64,000 nt of DNA, from NCBI GenBank assembly GCA_008012115.1, contig SSEB01000004.1, positions 1-64,000 of the forward strand. The letters are read 5' to 3'. Below, one piece after another: positions 8,366 through 16,674 of the stretch (the first letter of the stretch is position 1; every line of letters begins with the position of its first letter). Origin of the DNA: Nevskiaceae bacterium. Its GTDB lineage: Bacteria; Pseudomonadota; Gammaproteobacteria; Nevskiales; Nevskiaceae. A program made the position numbers and the translations under genes. Below the pieces are notes generated by a model, which had not been told where the DNA came from, made no database searches, and saw only the letters and a program-made list of their open reading frames with translations.

Positions 8366-10297
8366 ATGAACCGCCATCCGCACCGCGCCGCCCGTTGTGT
8401 CATTGCCGCGATGGCGCTGTGCGCGCTGCTGTCGTCGGCCCTCGCCCACGCCGCCGACAACGATCCGCCCGACCGCGTGGCCCGCCTGGCCTACCTCGCC
8501 GGCGCGGTCAGCTACGCACCGGCCGGCACCGACGGCTGGGACCAGGTGGGCCTCAACCGCCCTTTGATCGCCGGCGACCGCCTGCTCACCGGCGACGACG
8601 CGCGGCTCGCGCTCGACACCGGCAGCAACGGCGAAATCCGCCTCGGCGGCGAAAGCAGCTTCCGCGTCCTGCGCCTGGACGCCAGCGGCACGCAGATCGA
8701 ACTGAGCCGCGGCACGCTCAACTGGCGTGTCCTCACGCTCGTCGCCGGCCAGAGCCTGGAGATCGACACACCGACGCTGGCCCTGGTCTTCACCCAGCCA
8801 GGCGCGCTACGCCTGGACGTGGCCCCGGACGGCGCCAGCACCATCGTCAGCCTGTTCGAAGGCGCCGCCACCGTTTACGGCCGTAACGGCGCGAGCTATT
8901 CCCTGAGCGGCCGCCAGTCCTGGCGTTTCGACGACCCGCAGCTGCAGCACATCAGCGGCATGCCGCTGTCGCCGCCCGACGATTTCGACCGCTGGTGCAG
9001 CGAGCGCGACCAGCGCCTGTTCGCGCCGCCGCCGCAGTATGTCTCGACGCAAGTGGTCGGCTACAGCGATCTCGACGTCTACGGCGACTGGGACAGCGTC
9101 GACGACTACGGCCCGGTCTGGTACCCGCGCACCGTCGTCGTCGGCTGGGCGCCGTACCGCTATGGCCACTGGGCCTGGATTCCACCCTGGGGCTGGACCT
9201 GGATCGACGATGCGCCCTGGGGCTTCGCGCCCTTCCACTACGGCCGCTGGGTCTACGTGCGCGAGCGTTGGGGCTGGGTGCCCGGCCCAGTGCACGAGCG
9301 CCCGGTGTACTGCCCCGCCCTGGTCGCCTTCGTCGGCGGCAGCGGCTGGCATGTCTCCGCTTCCTCCGGCGCCCCCATCGGCTGGGTGCCGCTGGGCCCG
9401 CGCGATGTCTACACGCCCTGGTATCGCGGCAGTCATCGCTATTTCGAGAGGGTCAACGCCAGCAACAGCGTCCGCATCGATCGCCAGCGCATCGACGTTG
9501 CCTACGACGATTTCCATCATCACCGCACGCCGCGGCTGCCGTACACGCACCAGGCGCTGCCAGGCGCGGCCACCGCGGTCACGCACGAGGACTTCGCGCA
9601 GGGCCGGCCGGTCGGCACGGCACGCATGCCCATCGACCGCACGCAGCTCACGCAGGCGCCGGCACTGCCGCGCAGCCAACTGCCGCACGGGCGGCCCGGT
9701 GCGGGCCTGGCGCCGGCCGTCGACGCGCCGCAGAGCGCGCCCGCCGCCGCCTTCAAGCCACCGCTGATCTCGCGTCGCCCGCTGCCGCCCGTGATCCAGC
9801 GGCCTGCCGACGCCGGCCCGCGCCGCGACGGCGTCTGGCTGCACGACGCCCCCGTGCCGCACCCGGCGACGCCCGGCGATGATCGCGGTCCGCCGCTGGA
9901 GGGCGACGTCGCGCGGCAGCGCGGCCCCGGCGCCGGCATGCCCGACCGTCACCCCCAACCCCTGCCGCGCCCGGGCGAGCCGCCGTCGTCCCGCGACGAC
10001 TCGCGTGACGGCCCGGCACCGCCGCGCCCCGCGGCAGCACCGGCGACGCCGGATGGCGAGCCCGGCTTCATGCCGCGCCCACAGCCGCGCCCCCTGCGCC
10101 CGACGACGCCGCGATATCGCTCCTTCGACGACGCGCAGCGGCCACCGCAGGAGCCGCGTCCGCAGCTGCCCGCGGCGCCGGAGCAGATGCAGCCGCGCGG
10201 CCCCGAGAGGCCCGCGGCACGCCCGCCGGAGCATCGCGAACCGCCACAGCGCCGCGAGCCGGAACCCCGCGAACGGCCGCATCGCGAACGCGATTGA
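8366..10297 (+). CDS. FecR-domain / DUF6600 aromatic-repeat envelope protein
   Basis: Secreted protein of unknown function, 643 aa from the ATG at 8366. That start gives a clean signal peptide (MNRHPHRAARC then a hydrophobic run ending ALAHAADN); an earlier GTG at 8342 only adds charged residues. Residues about 35-190 resemble a FecR domain. Residues about 220-370 hold the Trp/Tyr-rich DUF6600-type region with repeated GxW motifs (YRYGHWAWIPPWGW, WGFAPFHYGRW, RWGWVPGP). The last 220 residues are a disordered Pro/Arg/Ala-rich tail. It follows the GntR gene by 88 bp in the same direction. FecR domains elsewhere work in signalling or polysaccharide binding; no partner is visible here. Confidence 0.75.
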   Translation: MNRHPHRAARCVIAAMALCALLSSALAHAADNDPPDRVARLAYLAGAVSYAPAGTDGWDQVGLNRPLIAGDRLLTGDDARLALDTGSNGEIRLGGESSFRVLRLDASGTQIELSRGTLNWRVLTLVAGQSLEIDTPTLALVFTQPGALRLDVAPDGASTIVSLFEGAATVYGRNGASYSLSGRQSWRFDDPQLQHISGMPLSPPDDFDRWCSERDQRLFAPPPQYVSTQVVGYSDLDVYGDWDSVDDYGPVWYPRTVVVGWAPYRYGHWAWIPPWGWTWIDDAPWGFAPFHYGRWVYVRERWGWVPGPVHERPVYCPALVAFVGGSGWHVSASSGAPIGWVPLGPRDVYTPWYRGSHRYFERVNASNSVRIDRQRIDVAYDDFHHHRTPRLPYTHQALPGAATAVTHEDFAQGRPVGTARMPIDRTQLTQAPALPRSQLPHGRPGAGLAPAVDAPQSAPAAAFKPPLISRRPLPPVIQRPADAGPRRDGVWLHDAPVPHPATPGDDRGPPLEGDVARQRGPGAGMPDRHPQPLPRPGEPPSSRDDSRDGPAPPRPAAAPATPDGEPGFMPRPQPRPLRPTTPRYRSFDDAQRPPQEPRPQLPAAPEQMQPRGPERPAARPPEHREPPQRREPEPRERPHRERD

Positions 10298-10320
10298 GGC
10301 GCCGCGCAGCGCGTCAGACC

Positions 10321-10434
10321 GCCACCCGCTACACCCGGCAACGTGTTCCGGTTTGTTATTATTTATTATTCAAAAATAAATTAGTATGATCTTTAATAAC
10401 ATCGCTGACCTGCGCTGACGGCAGAGCGGGTGGC
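10321..10434. repeat. 114-bp AT-core inverted-repeat element, copy E1
   Basis: Outer inverted repeat GCCACCCGCT (10321-10330) and AGCGGGTGGC (10425-10434), both perfect. Inner repeat GTTATTA (10355-10361) and TAATAAC (10394-10400). The order is 10-bp end, 24-bp arm, 46-bp AT core, 24-bp arm, 10-bp end. It lies 23 bp after the stop of the FecR-domain gene and about 100 bp before the antiporter start. The left arm can fold through CCGG/CCGG with AAC/GTT. Confidence 0.93.
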
Positions 10435-10535
10435 GCCGGCGCAGCCGGCACAGCCGAAACTTGCGCTGGTCGCGACAATCTCTGCATCCTCAAGACGCCG
10501 CGCGAGCCACGTGCGGCCGCGCCGCGCCCGAGCCC

Positions 10536-12260
10536 ATGGATTTCGTCAACCAACTGATCTTCGCCGCTGGACTGCTGTTCCTGGTCAGCATTCTCGCCAC
10601 GGTGGTGACGCCGCGCGTGGGCGTGCCGCTGCTGCTCGTGTTCATCGTCATCGGCATGCTCGCGGGCGAGGATGGCCCCGGCCACATCCACTTCGCGGAT
10701 TTCCGCCTCGCCAACCTCGCCGGCACCGCAGCCCTGGCGGTGATCCTGTTCGACGGCGGCATGCGCACCTCGTTCAAGACCTTTCGCGTCGGCCTGTGGC
10801 CGGCGCTGAGCCTGGCGACCATCGGCGTGCTGCTCACCATGCTGATCATCGGCTGGTTCGCCAGCACCGTGCTGGGCCTGCCGCTGGCGCAGGGCCTGCT
10901 GCTGGGCGCCATCGTCAGCTCGACCGACGCGGCGGCGGTGTTCTCGCTGCTCGGCAACACGCGCGTCTCGCTCAACGAGCGCGTCACCTCGGTGCTGGAG
11001 ATCGAGTCCGGTACCAACGACCCGATGGCGGTGCTGCTGACGCTGGGCCTGGTGACCTACCTGCAGGACCCGCAGACGTTCACCGCCTGGAGCGCGACGG
11101 CGATGCTGCTGCAGCAGATGATGGTCGGCGGCGCATTCGGCGTCCTCGGCGGCTGGGCGCTGGCGCGCGCCCTCAACCGCCTGGATCTCAACGAGTCGCT
11201 GTACCCGGTGCTGGCCCTGTTCAGCGGTTTCCTGATCTTCGGCCTTACCGCGATTGTCGGCGGCAGCGGCTTCCTCGCGGTGTATCTGGCCGGGCTGGTG
11301 GTCGGCAACCGCAAGGTGCGCGCCTTCGGCAGCATCCGGCGGTTCCACGATGGTATCGCCTGGATGGCGCAGATCGGCATGTTCCTGATCCTGGGCCTGC
11401 TGGTGAGTCCGCACCGGCTGTTGTACATCGCCGTGCCGGCGCTGACGCTGGGCCTGATCCTGATCCTGCTGGCGCGCCCGCTGGCCGTGGTGCTGAGCCT
11501 GCTGCCGTTCCGTTTTCCCTGGCGCGAACAGGCGTTCATTGCCTGGGTGGGACTGCGCGGCTCGGTGCCCATCGTGCTGGCCACCTTCCCCTGGCTGGCC
11601 GGGCTCGACAACGCCGGCCTGATCTTCAACGTCGCCTTCTTCATCGTGCTGGTGTCGCTGCTGCTGCAGGGCTCCAGCGTGCCGCTGACGGCGCGCGTGC
11701 TGGGTCTGCTGATGCCGCGCACGCAGGCGCGCGCACGGCGCTTCGAGGTCGACCTGCCGGGCCAGAGCGGCTACGAGATCGTCAGCTACCGGCTCTCGGA
11801 TGCCAGCGCGCACCTTGGCAAGAAACCCAAGGAGCTGCCGGTGCACGATCACTCGCGGATCATCGCGCTGACGCGTCACGGACGCCTGCTGCCCTATCGC
11901 GAATGGGGCGTGCTGGAAGCCGGCGACTACGTGTCGCTCCTCGCGGCCGAGCGCGATCTCGAACGTCTCGACACGGTGTTCCAGGCACGCCGCCAGCGCC
12001 CGGGCGCGGACGCCAAGCGGCAACAGTACTTCGGCGAGTTCACCATCGCGCTCGACGCCACCGCGCAGGACCTGGCCATGCACTACGGCCTGAGCATTCC
12101 CGAGGGCTCGGAGCGGCAGACGGTGGGCGAGCTGCTGCTGCGTTTCCTGCCGCGCCCGGTGGTCGGCGACCGTCTGCGACTGGGCCCGGTGGAACTGGTC
12201 GTGCGCCGCATGGAAGACGGCGCCCTGCGCGAGGTCGGCATCCGCCTGCCGCGCGAATAA
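10536..12260 (+). CDS. nhaP2: potassium/proton antiporter, NhaP2/CvrA type
   Basis: Inner-membrane CPA1 cation/proton antiporter that exports K+ (and possibly Na+) in exchange for protons. At 574 aa it is close to the usual 578. About twelve hydrophobic segments occupy residues 1-400. The ion-site pattern SSTDAAAVFSLL (about 128) and GTNDPMAVLL (about 160) marks the family. A cytosolic C-terminal part carries a TrkA_C-like domain (about 410-490) and a CorC/HlyC-like module (about 500-570). The ATG at 10536 gives the family start MDFVNQLIFAAG; an upstream in-frame start at 10461 would add 25 unrelated residues. Element E1 lies upstream. Confidence 0.92.
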   Translation: MDFVNQLIFAAGLLFLVSILATVVTPRVGVPLLLVFIVIGMLAGEDGPGHIHFADFRLANLAGTAALAVILFDGGMRTSFKTFRVGLWPALSLATIGVLLTMLIIGWFASTVLGLPLAQGLLLGAIVSSTDAAAVFSLLGNTRVSLNERVTSVLEIESGTNDPMAVLLTLGLVTYLQDPQTFTAWSATAMLLQQMMVGGAFGVLGGWALARALNRLDLNESLYPVLALFSGFLIFGLTAIVGGSGFLAVYLAGLVVGNRKVRAFGSIRRFHDGIAWMAQIGMFLILGLLVSPHRLLYIAVPALTLGLILILLARPLAVVLSLLPFRFPWREQAFIAWVGLRGSVPIVLATFPWLAGLDNAGLIFNVAFFIVLVSLLLQGSSVPLTARVLGLLMPRTQARARRFEVDLPGQSGYEIVSYRLSDASAHLGKKPKELPVHDHSRIIALTRHGRLLPYREWGVLEAGDYVSLLAAERDLERLDTVFQARRQRPGADAKRQQYFGEFTIALDATAQDLAMHYGLSIPEGSERQTVGELLLRFLPRPVVGDRLRLGPVELVVRRMEDGALREVGIRLPRE

Positions 12261-12279
12261 CCCGCCTGCGGCAGACATG

Positions 12280-12307
12280 AAAAAGGGGCCGCGCGCAGGC
12301 GGCCCCT
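12280..12307 (-). terminator. Rho-independent terminator of the phosphoesterase gene
   Basis: Stem AGGGGCCGC / GCGGCCCCT (12284-12292 with 12299-12307) and a 6-nt loop. Read on the minus strand it ends in a T run (12280-12284). It sits just after the stop of the minus-strand gene ending at 12324, in the convergent gap with the antiporter. Confidence 0.85.
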
Positions 12308-12323
12308 CTCATGCACGAACCGC

Positions 12324-14015
12324 TCAGAACAAGCCCGGCAAGACGGCGGTGCCTTCTTTCTGCACGGCCTGCAGCGCCTGCGGGTCCAGCCCCAGCGCCT
12401 TGAGGATGGTCGGCGCGATCTGCGTGGTGCTGACCGCCGTCGACAGCGTGCCCGGGTGGATCGAGGGCATCGACACCAGCAGCGCCACCTGCGTGTCGTC
12501 GACCGTGCCACCGCCGTGCTCGGCGATCTTCTTCGAGCTGCCGGAGTAGATCACGCCGGCATTGGGCTGGATCACGATGTTCGGCGCGCGCGCCGCGGCC
12601 ACCGGGTCGGTGCCGGTCGGGTCGCCGTAGATCGCGGCCAGCGGCGCGCCGGCGTTGATGCTGCTGGCGAAGATCGTGTTGGCCGGCAGCACGTCGGCGA
12701 AGATGGCGTGGGCGTTGGCCTGCAACTGGGCGACCACGTTCGGGGCATTGGTCTGCGTCTGCAGCCAGATCAGGCCGACGTCGTCGGTCTGCAGGTGGCC
12801 GCCGGTCGAGTAAACGTTGCCGCTGTTGGGGTTGGTGAACGTCGACGCCGAATCGACCGTCGGATCGCCCGCCGCCACCGAGGCGGCCGGATCCTGCACC
12901 GTCTGCACCGGCGCATTGCCGCCGCCTTCCATCGCCAGCGTCGCCTTGTTGGTCGGCGACTGGCCGTGCTTGGCGCCGATCACGATCAGCGTCGAATTCA
13001 GCAGACCCTTGGCGTTGAGCTCGGCGACGATGCGGCCCAGCGAGGCGTCGGTGTGCGCGATGGCGCCGGCGAGGTTGGTGCTGGGCGTGCCGTTGGCGTC
13101 GGTGTAGCCGCCGACCGGCAGCTTCTCGCCGACGCTCACCGCCTGGAAGTTCAGGCCCAGAATCTCCGGCACCTGCGTGACCGCGCTGCCGTCGGACTTG
13201 AGGCCGTCGATCTCGTTGAGCACCGCCTGCACCTTGGTGTCGTCGTAGGCTTCGACCGATGGCAGACAGGTGGTGAAATCGCTGACCTTGGCCACCGGCA
13301 GCGAGTTGGTGCCATCGCACTTGGCCTTGCTGCCGGCGAGATCGACGCCGTTGACGTTGCTGCCGCCGTTGGCGATCAGCGAATTGATCTCCGGCGTGTA
13401 CAGATCGTCGACGCCGGAACCGGAGGGACCGTTCACCAGATCGTAAGCGGGATGCTTGTCGGACCAGGCGGTGTAGCCGCCGGCGGACTTGATCACCTCG
13501 AACACCGTGTTGACCTTGATGAAGTTGTGCGGATACACCGCCTTGCAGTGGCCGGCGGCATCCTTGGCCAGAGGCAGATTGGCCGGGTTGATGCCGCCGC
13601 TGAACAGCTTGTTGGCGTCGTAGTCGATGCTCTCGTCGAACACCGCCTCGATGCCCACGCTGCCGCCGCAGTTGCTGCCCGGTGCGTACAGCGTCCGGTC
13701 ATAGCTGTCGTCGTAGTAGACGCCGGTGGATTTCGGCGTGCCGCCCGTCACCATCGACAGCAGGCCCGGAAACGAATCAGAAGGCGTGGTGGTCTTCGCG
13801 GCGCTGTAGGTCACGCCGGTGGCCGAGAGTTGCGCCAGGGTCGACATGGGATGCGCGGCGATCCATTTCGACAAATCGATCTGGTGCAGGCCGTCCACGC
13901 TGACGAGCAGCACATGCTTCGCCAGGGGCTTTGCGGAATTGCTGCTGTTGTTGTTCGCGCAGCCGGCGATCAGGGCCGCCGCTATCGCGGACAGCGTCGC
14001 TAGTTTGAAGCTCAT
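12324..14015 (-). CDS. alkaline phosphatase family lipoprotein (type I phosphodiesterase/nucleotide pyrophosphatase fold)
   Basis: Probable extracytoplasmic phosphomonoesterase or phosphodiesterase, 563 aa. The signal peptide ends in lipobox LIAGC (Cys at about residue 19), so it should be a lipoprotein. The metal-site segment VSVDGLH lies near residue 40. The nucleophile region TTTPSDSFPG follows at about 75, and later metal ligands are suggested by AHTDASLGR and KHGQSP (about 295-330) and SKKIAEHGGGT (about 500). A Pho box lies 54-82 bp upstream of the ATG, so induction by phosphate starvation is likely. The PhoD-type gene upstream is read in the same direction, 126 bp away. The exact substrate is unknown. 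Confidence 0.85.
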   Translation of the reverse strand: MSFKLATLSAIAAALIAGCANNNSSNSAKPLAKHVLLVSVDGLHQIDLSKWIAAHPMSTLAQLSATGVTYSAAKTTTPSDSFPGLLSMVTGGTPKSTGVYYDDSYDRTLYAPGSNCGGSVGIEAVFDESIDYDANKLFSGGINPANLPLAKDAAGHCKAVYPHNFIKVNTVFEVIKSAGGYTAWSDKHPAYDLVNGPSGSGVDDLYTPEINSLIANGGSNVNGVDLAGSKAKCDGTNSLPVAKVSDFTTCLPSVEAYDDTKVQAVLNEIDGLKSDGSAVTQVPEILGLNFQAVSVGEKLPVGGYTDANGTPSTNLAGAIAHTDASLGRIVAELNAKGLLNSTLIVIGAKHGQSPTNKATLAMEGGGNAPVQTVQDPAASVAAGDPTVDSASTFTNPNSGNVYSTGGHLQTDDVGLIWLQTQTNAPNVVAQLQANAHAIFADVLPANTIFASSINAGAPLAAIYGDPTGTDPVAAARAPNIVIQPNAGVIYSGSSKKIAEHGGGTVDDTQVALLVSMPSIHPGTLSTAVSTTQIAPTILKALGLDPQALQAVQKEGTAVLPGLF

Positions 14016-14068
14016 GCAGGTCTCACTCCGTCACAGGGGAACTGGGACGCCGACGCTAGGCGCGCCCG

Positions 14069-14097
14069 ATGACGGAGCCATGACGACTCGATGACTT
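14069..14097 (-). promoter_or_regulatory. Pho box (three direct repeats at 11-bp spacing)
   Basis: On the minus strand the half-sites AAGTCAT, TCGTCAT and CCGTCAT occur at 14097-14091, 14086-14080 and 14075-14069. All three GTCAT cores are exactly 11 bp apart, the spacing of PhoB sites (7-bp repeat plus 4-bp gap). A -10-like TAGCGT follows 10 bp later (14058-14053). The start codon of the phosphoesterase is at 14015. Confidence 0.72.
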
Positions 14098-14141
14098 TAT
14101 CTTCCCTTGATCGAAACCTTACGCGCCCTTTACGCCCCCGC

Positions 14142-15710
14142 TCAGGCGACCTGCACGCCCGGACGCTCCGGCTCCACCGCGAAGCGCTGCAGCACCCGAA
14201 CCGCGCTCTGCGGATCGCGCACGTCGTCGACGGCGACGAATGCCGTCTGCCAGGACCGTCGCGTGATCTCGCAGCGCGCGTAGCCGCGGTAGCGGCTGTC
14301 GAAGAATCGGATGTGCGGGTTGTACGGCAGCATCGCCTTGAAGTACTCGTAAGGGCCGCCGGGATCGGAGGTGATCGAGGTGCCGGTGAACTCCGTCGCC
14401 ACCACCGGACTCTTCGGATCATCGAAATCCGGCTTGAGGTCGGCGGCGTAGAACGCGTGCGCGTCGCCGCCCAGCACCACGACGTTGCGCAGGCCGCGCT
14501 CGCGCACGCCATCGAGCAGGCGCCGACGCGCGGCGGGATAGCCGTCCCAGCCGTCCGTCCACCACGCGCGATCGTCGCCGCGGCGTTCATCGAGCTGCGC
14601 CATCAGCAACTGCTGCGCGATGGCGTTCCAGCGCGCCCCGCTGCGACCCAGGCCGTCCAGCAGCCAGCGCTCCTGTTCGGCACCGAACATGGTGCGCGCG
14701 GGATCATTGCGCTCCGGGCAGTCACGCGCCACCTGCCCGCCCCAGTAGCCGGGGCTGCCGCAGGGCTGGTCGGAGCGGTACTGCCGGTCGTCGGTCACCG
14801 GCATCTCGAGCAGATCGCCGAAACGGAAACGCCGGTACATCAGCGCATCCGGTCCGCGCGGGCGCTGCGCCAGCCGCAGCGGCAGATGCTCGTAATAGGC
14901 CTGGTAAGCGGCGGCGCGGCGCAGCAGGAATTGTTCTGGCGGATTGTTGTCCTGCGACAGCGCGCCAGCGTAGTCGTTCTGCACATCGTGATCGTCCCAG
15001 GTCACGATCCACGGGAAATTCGCATGCGCATCCTGCAGGTGCGGATCGGTTTTGTACTGCGCATGGTGATTGCGGTACTCGGCCAGAGTGCGCGGCTCGT
15101 CGATGGCGTGACGACGCACCGCACCGGCGCGATGGTGGCGCTCGTAGATGTAGTCGCCCAGGTGCAGCACCACGTCGAGGTCCTGCGCCGCCATGTCGCG
15201 GTAGGCGGTGTACCAGCCCTGCTCGAAGTGCTGGCAGGAGGCGAAAGCCAGTCGCAGGCGTTCCAGCGGCGCGCCCGGCGCCGGCAGCGTCAGGCTGCGG
15301 CCGACGCGACTCTGCGCCTCGCCGCAGCGGAAGCGATACCAGTACCAGCGTCGCGGCTTCAGGCCGCCCACCTCCACGTGCAGGCTGTGCGCCCACTGCG
15401 GCTCGGCCCGCGCGGTGCCACGCTGCACGATGTGGCGGAAGCCCTCGTCCTCCGCCACTTCCCACTGCACATCGACCGCGGCCTCCGGCATGCCGCCGTC
15501 GTGCAGCGGGGCCGGTGCCAGCCGCGTCCAGATCACGAAACCGTCACTGGCGGGATCGCCCGAAGCGACACCGAGCACGAAAGGGTCACGCGTGAAGCGC
15601 GGCTGCGCCCACAGCGGTGCAGCGCGGCCCAGCAGTTGCAGGCCGGCGGCGCCGACGCCCGCCAGCAGCAGGCGGCGACGGCGTGCATCAGTCACAGGCG
15701 GACGGTTCAT
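14142..15710 (-). CDS. phoD: alkaline phosphatase D family protein, Tat-exported
   Basis: PhoD-type metallophosphatase/phosphodiesterase acting outside the cytoplasm, 522 aa. A Tat-like signal (ARRRRLLLAGVGAAG, about residues 9-23) precedes the mature part, which starts near QPRFTRDPF. The PhoD N-terminal beta domain (VASGDPASDGFVIWTRL) is followed by the catalytic domain. Metal-binding signatures LHLGDYIYE, TWDDHDVQND and VVLGGDAHAFYAADL are visible. The ATG at 15710 has a GAGG site 9 bp upstream; the ATG at 15716 would sit too close to it. The gene lies upstream of the Pho-box phosphoesterase and is divergent from the ABC transporter genes. Confidence 0.9.
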   Translation of the reverse strand: MNRPPVTDARRRRLLLAGVGAAGLQLLGRAAPLWAQPRFTRDPFVLGVASGDPASDGFVIWTRLAPAPLHDGGMPEAAVDVQWEVAEDEGFRHIVQRGTARAEPQWAHSLHVEVGGLKPRRWYWYRFRCGEAQSRVGRSLTLPAPGAPLERLRLAFASCQHFEQGWYTAYRDMAAQDLDVVLHLGDYIYERHHRAGAVRRHAIDEPRTLAEYRNHHAQYKTDPHLQDAHANFPWIVTWDDHDVQNDYAGALSQDNNPPEQFLLRRAAAYQAYYEHLPLRLAQRPRGPDALMYRRFRFGDLLEMPVTDDRQYRSDQPCGSPGYWGGQVARDCPERNDPARTMFGAEQERWLLDGLGRSGARWNAIAQQLLMAQLDERRGDDRAWWTDGWDGYPAARRRLLDGVRERGLRNVVVLGGDAHAFYAADLKPDFDDPKSPVVATEFTGTSITSDPGGPYEYFKAMLPYNPHIRFFDSRYRGYARCEITRRSWQTAFVAVDDVRDPQSAVRVLQRFAVEPERPGVQVA

Positions 15711-15778
15711 GGCCATGGCCCTCGTTGACAGGGCGCCAGCATGCCACCGAATGATGACGATGGGATCGCAACGGCGGG

Positions 15779-15784
15779 TACAAT
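15779..15784 (+). promoter_or_regulatory. -10 hexamer TACAAT only 5 bp before the ABC ATPase ATG
   Basis: GGGTACAAT is an extended-like -10 element whose end lies 5 bp before the ATG at 15790. A transcript from it would begin at or next to the start codon, giving a leaderless or nearly leaderless mRNA. No Shine-Dalgarno sequence is visible before this ATG. No clear -35 is seen at 17 bp. Confidence 0.35.
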
Positions 15785-15789
15785 GCCGC

Positions 15790-16674
15790 ATGCCCGCCAT
15801 CCTCGCCGTCCGCGACCTGCACAAGCACTTTCCCAAGGTCCAGGCCGTCAACGGCGTCAGCTTCGAGGTGGCGGAAGGCCGCTGCTTCGGCCTGCTCGGC
15901 CCCAATGGCGCCGGCAAGAGCACCACCATCGAAATGCTCGAGGGCATCCTCAAGCCCACGCGCGGCGAGATTCTCTATCGCGGTCAGCCGCTGGGCCCGC
16001 ACTACCGCGAGCGCGTCGGCATTCAGTTCCAGACCACGGCGCTGCAGGATTTCCTCACCGTGCGCGAGAACCTGCGCTTCTTCCACTCGCTCTATCGCCA
16101 GGGCCCGCGCATCGAGGAGCTGGTGGAGCGCTGCCGGCTCGGCGAATTCCTGGATCGCGACAGCCGCAAGCTCTCCGGCGGCCAGCGTCAGCGCCTGCTG
16201 CTGGCTATCGCCCTGGTCAATGATCCCGACCTGCTGTTCCTCGACGAGCCCACCACCGGCCTCGACCCGCAGGCGCGGCGCAATTTCTGGGAACTGGTGC
16301 GGGACATCAAGGCGCGCGGCAAGACCATCGTGCTGACCACGCACTACATGGAGGAGGCCTACCTGCTCTGCGACGAGATCGCGATCATGGACCACGGTCG
16401 CATCATCGCGCAGGGCTCGCCGCAGCGGCTGCTGGCCGAACACTTCAACGACAGCGTGCTGGAACTGCCGCTGGCCGATCTTGGCGACCGCGCTGCGGCG
16501 CTGGGCTTTGCCGTGCGCGGCGACGCCGCCGAGCGCATGACCGCCGACGTCAACGACACCGTGCGCGCCCTGCTCGACGCCGGCGTGTCGCTGGCGCGGC
16601 TCAAGATCCGTCCGCGCACGCTGGAGGACCTGTTCATCCAGCTCACCGGCGCCTCCCTGCGGAGCGGCGCATGA
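15790..16674 (+). CDS. ABC transporter ATP-binding protein (ABC-2 exporter)
   Basis: Cytoplasmic ATPase of an ABC-2 type exporter, 294 aa. Walker A GPNGAGKST is at about residues 38-46, the Q-loop near FQTTALQ, the signature LSGGQRQR at about 127-134, Walker B LLFLDEPTTGLD at about 147-158 and the H-loop TTHYMEE near 182. A C-terminal extension of about 90 residues is typical of the multidrug/polyketide exporter (CcmA/DrrA-like) group. Its stop overlaps the permease start (ATGA), so the two form one unit. An unusually close -10 element suggests a leaderless transcript. Substrate unknown. Confidence 0.92.
   Translation: MPAILAVRDLHKHFPKVQAVNGVSFEVAEGRCFGLLGPNGAGKSTTIEMLEGILKPTRGEILYRGQPLGPHYRERVGIQFQTTALQDFLTVRENLRFFHSLYRQGPRIEELVERCRLGEFLDRDSRKLSGGQRQRLLLAIALVNDPDLLFLDEPTTGLDPQARRNFWELVRDIKARGKTIVLTTHYMEEAYLLCDEIAIMDHGRIIAQGSPQRLLAEHFNDSVLELPLADLGDRAAALGFAVRGDAAERMTADVNDTVRALLDAGVSLARLKIRPRTLEDLFIQLTGASLRSGA

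Noticed and set aside
15208-15789. Upstream extension of the ABC ATPase frame to 15208
   Set aside because: It would overlap the PhoD gene antisense; the family start fits the ATG at 15790.
15717-15789. A Pho box upstream of the PhoD-type gene
   Set aside because: Single GTCAT and CTGTCA matches occur but not at 11-bp spacing.
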